Origin: Nitrososphaera sp.
Lineage (GTDB): Archaea; Thermoproteota; Nitrososphaeria; Nitrososphaerales; Nitrososphaeraceae
Assembly: GCF_013388945.1 (NCBI RefSeq)
Contig: NZ_JACAEH010000004.1
Span: 62,001 to 126,000, forward strand
Reading direction: 5' to 3'
Length of the DNA stretch: 64,000 bases
Part shown: in pieces, positions 40,510 through 47,464 of the stretch
Layout of the letters: every line of letters begins with the position of its first letter
Numbering within the stretch: position 1 is the stretch's first letter
Position numbers and translations under genes: made by a program
Notes under the pieces: model-generated
What the model was told of the DNA's origin: nothing
Seen by the model: the letters and a program-made list of their open reading frames with translations, nothing else
The model's database searches: none

Positions 40510-42960
40510 ATGCAGGAGGACAGCAAGAAAAAGTTCGAGCTTCCAGGGAGCAGGGCCCACTACGCCCCGTCGCTTTCAGTCACGGTCACACACATGCGCC
40601 TAGAGATAGAGCCCGACCTCGAGAAACAGGCCATATCCTGCAGGCAGGAACTTGAAATTGCTGTCGTCCAGAAAACCGACGTTGTAGAGCTTGACGCGGC
40701 CGAGCTAGATGTCAAGTCCGTCACCTTGTCAAACAAAAAACTGCCGTTCAGGGCGGTGGGCGACAGGCTCTCCATAAAGCTGGGCAAGAGCCTTGAAGAG
40801 GGCGCAAGGGCAAAGATAGCCATCGCCTACACGGCAAGGCCCAGAAAGGGCTTGTACTTTGTCGCCCCAGACAAGCACTACCCGGACAAGCGCTTGGAGG
40901 CCTGGACGCAGGGCGAGACGACTGAAGCAAAGTACTGGTTCCCGTGCATTGACCACCCGCAGGTGAAATTTTCAAGCGAGATAACCGTGGTCGCGCCAGC
41001 AGGCTACACCGCGATATCAAACGGCCGGCTCGTAAAGGTGGAGAAGGGCAAGAAGTGGAAATATTCCTGGCACGAGGACAACCCGCACCCGTCCTACCTT
41101 GCATCTGTAGTGGTCGGCAAGTACGTCGAGATAAACGAAGGCAATCTGTATCACTACGTGCCGGCCGAGCAGGCGCACGACGCCAAGAGGACGTTTGACA
41201 GGACGTCTGAAATGGTCGAGTTCTTTGAAGACTACCTTGGAACAAAGTACCCGTTTGCGAAATACTCGCAGGTGTGCGTCCAGGACTTTGTCTACGGTGG
41301 CATGGAAAACTCCAGCTGCACAACCCTGACGCAGGACACGCTACACGACAAGAAGGCGCACGCAGACTTTTCAAGCGACTACCTTGTGTCGCACGAGCTT
41401 GCCCACCAGTGGTTCGGCGACCTTGTGACCTGCCGGGACTGGCAGCACGTCTGGCTCAACGAGGGGTTTGCCACGTACTGCGAGGCGCTGTACTGGGAAA
41501 AGAGCAGGGGCACCGACGAGTTCCTGTACTACGTCATGCAGACTGCCGACGACTATTTTGAAGAAGCCGCAAACAGGTATATGCGGCCAATTGTCACCAA
41601 GGTGTACAAGCACCCTGATGAACTCTTTGACAGGCACACTTACGAAAAGGCCGGCTGCGTGCTTCACATGCTGCGCCACGCGGTGGGCGACGGCTATTTC
41701 CGGCGCGCGCTCAAGACATACCTGCAGAGGTTTGCAAACGGCAACGCAGAGACCGAGGACCTGCGAAGGGTGTTCGAGCTTGAAACGGGGAAGAGCCTGC
41801 AAGAGTTCTTTGACCAGTGGCTGTACCGCGCAGGCCACCCGGACCTGAAGGTCGAGTTTTCATTAGAGGGCAAGGTCGCAAGGATAAAGGTCGAACAGGC
41901 ACAGGAGGGCGAGCCTTTCTCGTTCCCGCTTGAAGTAAGGCTTGTGTTTTCCAAGGGCGAGAAGGTGATGACCTTTGACGTTTCTGAAAAAGAGAGTGTG
42001 TTTCAGGTCCCGGTTGACAGGGAAATCGAATGGTTCTCAATCGACCCGGATTTCAAGGTGCTAAAGACTGTATCGATAAAGGCGCCAAAGGAGATGCTGA
42101 TAAAGCAGCTGCAGAAAGGCAGGACAGTCGCTGAAAGGGCCGCCGCGGCGCACGCCCTTGCAGGCCACGGCTCTGACGCCGCCATCGACGCTCTGCAGAA
42201 GGCAGTCATGTCTGACTTTTGGGGCGTTGCAGCAGAAGCTGCAAAGTCGCTTGGCTCCATAAGGACAGACAGGGCGTTTGAAGCGCTGAAAAAGTGCCTT
42301 AAAGTGGCGCACCCAAAGGCAAGGCGCGCAGTCGTGCGGGCAATAGGCGAGTTCAGGCGCGAAGAGGCCGTCAGCCTGCTAAAGTCTCACCTGCACGAGG
42401 AGAGCTACTTTGTCGAGTCCGAGGCGGCAACGGCCATTGGCAAGACAAAGAGCATGGATGCGATGCCGCTTTTGAAAAAGGCCCTTGAAACGCAGACATT
42501 CCAGAACGTGGTAGCGCAGGGCGCGATAGCGGGCCTGAAAGAGTTTGCCGACGAGAAGGAGGTGGCGTCTATTCTTGTTGAAAAGAGCAGGTACGGCAAC
42601 CACCACAGGGTAAGGGAGGCAGCCACGTTTGCGCTTGGCAGGTTCGTGGACGGCAACAACACCGTAGTCGACCACCTGAAAATGCTTCTTTCCGACAAGT
42701 GGTTCCGCGTCAGGATAAACGCATGCAGGGCTTTTGCCGATGCCGGCTATGCAAAGGCGCTTCCAGACCTTACCAGGGTTGCAGAGACCGACCTTGACCA
42801 CAGGGTAAGGCGCATTGCAGAGGAGTGCATCAACCTGATAAAGGAGGCGACGAGGAAGCCCAGGGAGATAGCGCAGCTGCGCGAGGAGCTTGACAAGGCC
42901 CGGGCAAGGTCGCTTGAGATGATGCAAAGGATGGACCGTCTCGAGCGTGACATGCGCTAG
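40510..42960 (+). CDS. M1-family aminopeptidase with HEAT repeats
   Basis: Zinc aminopeptidase, 816 aa from the ATG at 40510 (TATA-like CATATAGG at 40481-40488 is about 26 nt upstream; a GTG at 40489 would add 7 residues). The exopeptidase motif is FVYGGMENSSC (G-x-M-E-N), zinc motif HELAHQW, third ligand in NEGFATY. After the catalytic domain (to about residue 530) a run of HEAT repeats (AAAHALAGHGSDAAIDALQ, AAEAAKSLGSIRTDRAFEAL and so on) occupies about 540-780, and a short coiled coil ends the protein. The HEAT tail replaces the usual M1 C-terminal domain. Confidence 0.92.
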   Translation: MQEDSKKKFELPGSRAHYAPSLSVTVTHMRLEIEPDLEKQAISCRQELEIAVVQKTDVVELDAAELDVKSVTLSNKKLPFRAVGDRLSIKLGKSLEEGARAKIAIAYTARPRKGLYFVAPDKHYPDKRLEAWTQGETTEAKYWFPCIDHPQVKFSSEITVVAPAGYTAISNGRLVKVEKGKKWKYSWHEDNPHPSYLASVVVGKYVEINEGNLYHYVPAEQAHDAKRTFDRTSEMVEFFEDYLGTKYPFAKYSQVCVQDFVYGGMENSSCTTLTQDTLHDKKAHADFSSDYLVSHELAHQWFGDLVTCRDWQHVWLNEGFATYCEALYWEKSRGTDEFLYYVMQTADDYFEEAANRYMRPIVTKVYKHPDELFDRHTYEKAGCVLHMLRHAVGDGYFRRALKTYLQRFANGNAETEDLRRVFELETGKSLQEFFDQWLYRAGHPDLKVEFSLEGKVARIKVEQAQEGEPFSFPLEVRLVFSKGEKVMTFDVSEKESVFQVPVDREIEWFSIDPDFKVLKTVSIKAPKEMLIKQLQKGRTVAERAAAAHALAGHGSDAAIDALQKAVMSDFWGVAAEAAKSLGSIRTDRAFEALKKCLKVAHPKARRAVVRAIGEFRREEAVSLLKSHLHEESYFVESEAATAIGKTKSMDAMPLLKKALETQTFQNVVAQGAIAGLKEFADEKEVASILVEKSRYGNHHRVREAATFALGRFVDGNNTVVDHLKMLLSDKWFRVRINACRAFADAGYAKALPDLTRVAETDLDHRVRRIAEECINLIKEATRKPREIAQLREELDKARARSLEMMQRMDRLERDMR

Positions 42961-43745
42961 GCTTCAAGCGCAAATCCAGATACAAGGCTGTTGAAAAGCT
43001 CCGGCCGGTCGCGGTGCACGCGGTGCCCGCATTTTTCCAAAAGCACCACGCGGCTTTTCTTCATCTGTATGAACGGCTGCGCGTACTGCACCGGTATCAT
43101 GATGTCGTCCTTGCCCCAGAGCACGAGCGCGGGCATCTGCAGTCTGTCAAGCCGGCTGTTAAGCCGCGGAGCTTTTGCACTGCCGGCAAGTGCAGACAGG
43201 AACGCGTCGCGGGCGCCCGGCATCGACATCTTTTCAAAAGCCGACCTTGCGTAGGCGTCGTCGACGGGCTTGTTGTCAACAGCTGCAAGCGCTTCCTTTG
43301 TCTCCTTCACGCTTGTCGCTTTAAGCACCTTTGAGTAGCGCCAGAGCGCCGGCGAGCCCTTGAACGACCTCGGGAGCGCGCCCGGGGGGCAGACCAGCAC
43401 CAGCCTCGATACGAGGTCCGGCCGGTGGAGCGCAAGCTCTGCAGCTACATGGCCGCCAAGCGACGAGCCGCAGACTGCTACCGGCGCTATTTTGAGCGAC
43501 TCGACGAACCTTGCCACAAAGCCGTAGTAGAACTTTATAGAATAGTTTATCCGGGGCTTGTCGCTCAGCCCGAATCCCGGAAGATCCAGCGCGACGACAC
43601 GCAGTCGCCTTGAAAGCGGCCCGATGTTGTTCTCCCAGCTGTCAGTCGAGCCTCCAAGCCCGTGTATCAAAAGTATCGTCTTTTTGCCCCTGCCTGCTTC
43701 CACGTAATGGGCGCGGATCTTGCCTATCTTGACGAATTTGTCCAA
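42957..43745 (-). CDS. Alpha/beta hydrolase
   Basis: A 262-aa alpha/beta hydrolase: ILLIHGLGGSTDSWENNIGPL (oxyanion region), LDLPGFGLSDKP, the nucleophile elbow AVCGSSLGGHVAAELAL (S95), VLWGKDDIMIPVQY (acid) and EKCGHRVHRDRPELFN (His). The substrate is not evident. Start TTG at 43745. Its first 104 nt overlap the 3' end of the GNAT gene in a different frame, and its stop overlaps the convergent aminopeptidase stop by 4 bp. Confidence 0.85.
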   Translation of the reverse strand: MDKFVKIGKIRAHYVEAGRGKKTILLIHGLGGSTDSWENNIGPLSRRLRVVALDLPGFGLSDKPRINYSIKFYYGFVARFVESLKIAPVAVCGSSLGGHVAAELALHRPDLVSRLVLVCPPGALPRSFKGSPALWRYSKVLKATSVKETKEALAAVDNKPVDDAYARSAFEKMSMPGARDAFLSALAGSAKAPRLNSRLDRLQMPALVLWGKDDIMIPVQYAQPFIQMKKSRVVLLEKCGHRVHRDRPELFNSLVSGFALEA

Positions 43746-44616
43746 CAGGGCGCAGAGCCTTTCTTGGCGTAAAAACTTTCTTGCTGTAGAGCAAAAACAC
43801 CTCCGACTCGTCCATCCCGGATTTTTCCACCATTGGTGTCATTTCCGGGCTGTTGTGGCACAGGACGTGCAGGGTGGAATATCCCTGCGAGTGGAGGTTT
43901 GAGGCAAAGGCGATGATGTCCTGCAGCGGTTTTGCGCCGGAAGCGTCAAGGTAGGAAACCTGCAGTATGTCCGGCCTGTCCCAGTAGCCTGTCTTGTTGA
44001 GGACCGCAAGTCCGCTTACAGGCCTGCCTGTCACGACCACGCGCTTTGCCAGCACAAGCTGGCGCAGGGCCTTTCTGTCAAGCGGGTACCACTTCCACGA
44101 GCTGACGTAGCGCCCGGCCGACCTTTGGTATATGTGCGAGCCCTGCAGGAACTGCCATGCTTTTTCGATGTCCTGCTTTGTCGCAAGCCGGGCGGATGTT
44201 GCGCGCTTGTTCATTTTCTTCTCTGTGCCGTAGTATATCCACGCAGATACCATGGAAAAGCCGTTTTTCTCTAGCATGCGCTGCGAAGGCACGTTTTCCT
44301 GCGAGACTATTGCAGACGCCTCTTTTGCGCCGTGCCTTGCCGCCCAGCCTGCCATCCTCTCTAGGAGCGCGGTCGCGACTTTTGCACGCCTGAAGTCCGG
44401 GTGCACCCTCACTCCTTCAAGCCATGCGATGTTGCCGGGGCACATGCTCACGCGCGCAAGGGCCATCTTTTTCCCGGCAGACTCGCCGACAAGGAGCCGG
44501 CCTTTTGTGTCGGCGAGCCACCTGTCCCAGACGCGGTCTATATAGTCGCCCCAAGAAAATGTGTCTTTGCAAAACGAGAGTATCTCCTCCCTGTCGGATT
44601 CCCTTGCAGTCCTTAT
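43642..44616 (-). CDS. Tandem-GNAT acetyltransferase with no conventional start codon
   Basis: Two GNAT-like units in one frame. The first conventional start, ATG at 44466, lies inside the first GNAT domain; the same frame continues upstream with clear GNAT sequence (RIRTARESDREEILSFCKD, then DRVWDRWLADTKGRLLVGE) but has no ATG, GTG or TTG before a stop at 44710. An ATA at 44614-44616 overlaps the upstream gene's TAA (ATAA), so non-AUG initiation or a sequence change is implied. Unit 1 has the acetyl-CoA loop VRVHPDFRRAKVATALLERM; unit 2 (from MNKRATSARL) is divergent. The last 35 codons overlap the downstream hydrolase. Confidence 0.65.
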   Translation of the reverse strand: MRTARESDREEILSFCKDTFSWGDYIDRVWDRWLADTKGRLLVGESAGKKMALARVSMCPGNIAWLEGVRVHPDFRRAKVATALLERMAGWAARHGAKEASAIVSQENVPSQRMLEKNGFSMVSAWIYYGTEKKMNKRATSARLATKQDIEKAWQFLQGSHIYQRSAGRYVSSWKWYPLDRKALRQLVLAKRVVVTGRPVSGLAVLNKTGYWDRPDILQVSYLDASGAKPLQDIIAFASNLHSQGYSTLHVLCHNSPEMTPMVEKSGMDESEVFLLYSKKVFTPRKALRPVGQIRQDRQDPRPLRGSRQGQKDDTFDTRAWRLD

Positions 44617-45290
44617 GCGGATGCCCGCTCCATCTCCTGCATCATTGTGGAGACAAACTGCCTGACGCCGGCTATGGACTTGAGCGCAAGAGCAAGCGAG
44701 GCAGTCTCGTTAAAGATGGTCACCACGTACGAGCTTTCGTTGAACTGGCTCACGCGAATGTCGCTCCAGTCGCTCTGCGAAAGCTCGCCCCCTGTCTTTG
44801 TGACAAGCTGAATTGCGTCCATCGGGTTCTTGTGCGCCACGAACCGGCCTGCAAGCGACGGGATGCCGTCTATCGCGGTTATCTTGGAAAGCACGCGGTG
44901 AACATGCGGGCTGCCACTCACTATCGAGTGCGACACCACCCGGACAGCATAGACGTCCCCCTCGAGGTCTATTTTCAGGTGCTCCTGCAGCCGGCCGGCC
45001 ACAAAGCGCAGGCAGGCAAGCGTCTCCGCGTCCGGCTCTGCAAGAACGTTTGGGTAGCTCATCACCTGCAGTATGCGGAACGGAAGCACGTTTGACTGGA
45101 CAGGCGATATGCGAAACCCCTCGCGGGAAAACGCGGTCGTCCCCTGCATCGGGTGGTCGCCATAGTCCTGCAGGATTGGGCTTGAAGAAAAGCCGTCGGC
45201 GCCTGTGAAGGCGTCTTTTAGCCGCTCGCTGTCAAGCACGGGCCTTTTGAAATAGAGCTGGACGTTGAACTGCGTTATGTGGACCTGCAT
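44613..45290 (-). CDS. Conserved hypothetical protein
   Basis: A 225-aa protein with no family I can name. It is mainly beta/alpha mixed (MQVHITQFNVQLYFKRPVLDSERLKDAF, FRISPVQSNVLPFRILQVMS, DVYAVRVVSHSIVSG, SSYVVTIFNETASLALALKSI). No signal peptide, membrane helix or metal motif. Start directly follows the dCMP deaminase stop with no gap; its own stop overlaps the GNAT frame. It probably belongs to a four-gene transcript (deaminase - this gene - GNAT - hydrolase). Confidence 0.6.
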   Translation of the reverse strand: MQVHITQFNVQLYFKRPVLDSERLKDAFTGADGFSSSPILQDYGDHPMQGTTAFSREGFRISPVQSNVLPFRILQVMSYPNVLAEPDAETLACLRFVAGRLQEHLKIDLEGDVYAVRVVSHSIVSGSPHVHRVLSKITAIDGIPSLAGRFVAHKNPMDAIQLVTKTGGELSQSDWSDIRVSQFNESSYVVTIFNETASLALALKSIAGVRQFVSTMMQEMERASA

Positions 45291-45827
45291 CTACTTGCTT
45301 ACAGCTCTTGCGGAAGTTTCGGGGTCTTTTGGAATTATTGTTATCCACGGCGTGAGTTTTTCCGGGTTTATTTTAACAAGTTCCACTCCGGCGTCGCGCA
45401 AGAGCTGCGTCCCGTCCTCGGGGTAGTCTGCAAGCACCACAATGCGCTTTATGCCGACTGTTATTGCCATCTTGCTGCACTCTATGCAGGGCGCAAAAGT
45501 GGAATACAGGGTCGCGCCGCGGGTGCTTCCGGCGTTGCCAAACAGCGCGCACTGCATTATGGCGTTTGCCTCCGCATGGGTGCACAGACAGCGATCAAGG
45601 CCCTCGCCGGACTTGACCTCGCCCCTCACGCGCGCCGCGCACCTGGGGCAGCCACCCTCAAAGCAGTTTGTGACTCCCGGCGGCGTGCCGTTGTATCCGG
45701 TGGCTATCTGCCTGTTGTCCTTGACTATGACTGCGCCGATGTGCCGGGTAAGGCAGTTTGAGCGAAGTTTTGCTATCTCGGCCTGAAGCATAAAGTAGGT
45801 GTCCCAGTCGGGTCTCTGCATCCGCAC
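45291..45827 (-). CDS. Deoxycytidylate (dCMP) deaminase family protein
   Basis: Zinc-dependent deaminase that converts dCMP to dUMP for dTTP synthesis. The 178-aa protein has HAEANAIM (H84, E86) and the PCIEC motif (C114, C117) for zinc, plus ATGYNGTPPGVTNC near the N terminus, which is typical of dCMP deaminases rather than cytidine deaminases. An extra Cys cluster CFEGGCPRC is present, as in ComEB-like enzymes. It starts a co-directional gene cluster. Confidence 0.88.
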   Translation of the reverse strand: MRMQRPDWDTYFMLQAEIAKLRSNCLTRHIGAVIVKDNRQIATGYNGTPPGVTNCFEGGCPRCAARVRGEVKSGEGLDRCLCTHAEANAIMQCALFGNAGSTRGATLYSTFAPCIECSKMAITVGIKRIVVLADYPEDGTQLLRDAGVELVKINPEKLTPWITIIPKDPETSARAVSK

Positions 45828-45899
45828 TATCTGGGCAGTGTTGCTATAAAAGCTGTTGGCAAGATGCAGTAATATAGAGCAGGCCTTCCAAAAGATGCC

Positions 45900-46355
45900 A
45901 TGAGCAAGCGCGTTCGAGCCAAAAAGTCAGCGACGGTTGAAGAGATCATGAGCCGCAAAGTCGTGTCGGTGGACGCGGACGCAAGCGCACAGAAAGCGGC
46001 AGAAATCATGGCAAAGAAAAACGTCAGTTCTGTCATGCTCAAGGACGGCGACAGGATAGTCGGGATACTCACCGAGCGCGACCTTGCCAGAAACGTTTGT
46101 GCAAAGGACGGCCTCGCAAGCAAGACCCCTGCAGTGTCCATAATGTCGACCCCAGTGCAGGCAGTCAGCAAGAACGCGCCTGTCGGAAGGGCGGCAAGCA
46201 TGATGGCCGAGCACCGCCTGAGGCACCTCGCAGTCGAGGGCGACTACCAGGAAATAATCGGCGTTGTCACCACCACCGACCTTGCCAGGTACCTGCGCAA
46301 AAAGCTGGGCGTCACCGGCGCAGATCTGGAAATAGTAGAAGCGTTGTATGCCTAG
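45900..46355 (+). CDS. CBS-domain pair protein
   Basis: A 151-aa protein composed of two CBS domains (EEIMSRKVVSVDADASAQKAAEIMAKKNVSSVMLKDGDRIVGILTERDLARN and VSIMSTPVQAVSKNAPVGRAASMMAEHRLRHLAVEGDYQEIIGVVTTTDLARYL). CBS pairs bind adenine nucleotides and act as energy sensors. No effector domain is fused. It overlaps the convergent USP gene by 4 bp. Confidence 0.88.
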   Translation: MSKRVRAKKSATVEEIMSRKVVSVDADASAQKAAEIMAKKNVSSVMLKDGDRIVGILTERDLARNVCAKDGLASKTPAVSIMSTPVQAVSKNAPVGRAASMMAEHRLRHLAVEGDYQEIIGVVTTTDLARYLRKKLGVTGADLEIVEALYA

Positions 46356-46831
46356 TGCACGATGAGCACCGGACACTTTGCTTTTTCAGACACGGTCCTT
46401 GAAACGCTGCCAATCGCCCTGAGCTTTGAAAATCCCGAGAGCCCGACGTTGCCTATCACTATCAGGTCCACGTCCTCCTCGTCGGCTATGGCAAGTATCC
46501 TGTCTGAAGGGTAGCCCACCTCGACGCGCATCTTTACCTCCACGCCCGCCGCTTCCAAGTCGGGTTTTTTTTCGGAAAGCATCTTTTGCGCGGCCGATTT
46601 CAGGTCCTGGTGGAGCTCCTTCCATACCGCTGCAACAGAGGTCTCCTCCCCTGTCTTTGTAGAGCGCATCCGGGACTCGAACATCATCGGCGGTATGGGT
46701 ATCTCCTGGACGATGTTTAGAAGTACGAGCTTGCCGGACTTGACGAGCTTTAAAAGTGAGACTGCATGTTTCAGTGCAGCTTCGGATGGCTTTGAGCCGT
46801 CGTAGGGGACGAGGATTTTACGAAAAGTCAC
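46352..46831 (-). CDS. Universal stress protein (UspA) family
   Basis: A 159-aa USP fold: ILVPYDGSKPSEAALKHAVSL at the N terminus, and the ATP-binding motif VIGNVGLSGFSKLRAIGSVSRTVSEKAKCPVLIV (G-x-x-G-x9-G-S). It probably binds ATP. The ATG at 46831 overlaps the stop of a small membrane-protein gene, so three genes (46971, 46828, 46352) form one operon. Confidence 0.9.
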   Translation of the reverse strand: MTFRKILVPYDGSKPSEAALKHAVSLLKLVKSGKLVLLNIVQEIPIPPMMFESRMRSTKTGEETSVAAVWKELHQDLKSAAQKMLSEKKPDLEAAGVEVKMRVEVGYPSDRILAIADEEDVDLIVIGNVGLSGFSKLRAIGSVSRTVSEKAKCPVLIVH

Positions 46832-46974
46832 GCATGTAAATCGGTGCTAGCCGATATATCCTTTGCCTGCCTTGCGCGCCTGAGCCTCTGCTCGTCCCGG
46901 GCTATGCGCAGGCCCAGCAGGCACGCAATAAAGGCCACGCCGGCAGCGCCGGCGATTGTCAGGGCGTCTGTCAC
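46828..46974 (-). CDS. Tiny single-TM membrane protein, USP operon
   Basis: A 48-aa protein from GTG 46974: hydrophobic helix ALTIAGAAGVAFIACLLGL, then a charged tail RIARDEQRLRRARQAKD. The GTG overlaps the stop of the upstream 38-aa gene as GTGA, and its own stop overlaps the USP start (46828-46831). The frame is open to 47022, but the GTGA junction favours the short form. Confidence 0.5.
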   Translation of the reverse strand: MTDALTIAGAAGVAFIACLLGLRIARDEQRLRRARQAKDISASTDLHA

Positions 46975-47087
46975 CTTGCCTTCACTTCGAGGAGCGCAGG
47001 CTGGCGCCTTCCCATCCTCCAAGCGGCCTCCATCGCGGCCAGGGTGACCGCAAACCCGATTGCCACGTATCCGATTTCTTCGATCAT
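46971..47087 (-). CDS. Tiny single-TM membrane protein, 38 aa
   Basis: ATG at 47087, stop TGA at 46971-46973. Sequence runs MIEEIGYVAIGFAVTLAAME and continues AAWRMGRRQPALLEVKAR: one hydrophobic helix and a basic tail. It is linked by a GTGA overlap to another tiny membrane gene and then to a universal stress protein. Coding status is inferred from the coupled overlaps and the hydrophobic-then-basic pattern. Confidence 0.45.
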   Translation of the reverse strand: MIEEIGYVAIGFAVTLAAMEAAWRMGRRQPALLEVKAR

Positions 47088-47464
47088 GATACTACTATAG
47101 CAAGAAGAAAGATTAACGGTGCTAAAATGCAGGCACGATCCTTCAGAGCCGGTTGCTAGAGCTCATCGCTGCATGCAGATGTCAGCGGCGCTTTTGCGCT
47201 ATCATAACGGCGCGCTAGCAATCAAGAGCGCGTTATATCAACGGTAAAATCGCCCGGCGCGCATACGCAATCAACGACTTCACAGGAACATGGGGAGTGG
47301 ATCGGCATTTCCAACCAAGTCCCCACTTCCCATGTTTTTATCAAAATGTGACCAACTCAGAGCTAGAAAGCCATCATCACCGCTGGTCAGCAGTTAACAG
47401 CACCTATTGTAATGACAACCTAGCAGATAAACGTTAAGAACGGTAGGACCTGCATATACAGTGC
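47088..47464. other. 376-bp intergenic region with RNA-like structure
   Basis: No plausible ORF. A TATA-like GCTAAAAT lies at 47121-47128. About 25 nt on begins a structured stretch: closing stem TTGCTAG/CTAGCAA (47153-47159 with 47215-47221) enclosing hairpins at 47167-47171/47183-47187 and 47188-47191/47196-47199. Further on is a strong hairpin, 47287-47300 with 47323-47336, 14 pairs including one G-U, a 22-nt loop, followed by a T-run. The stretch up to 47340 could be a small RNA of about 190 nt. The remainder to the PolX start holds its promoter. Confidence 0.45.
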
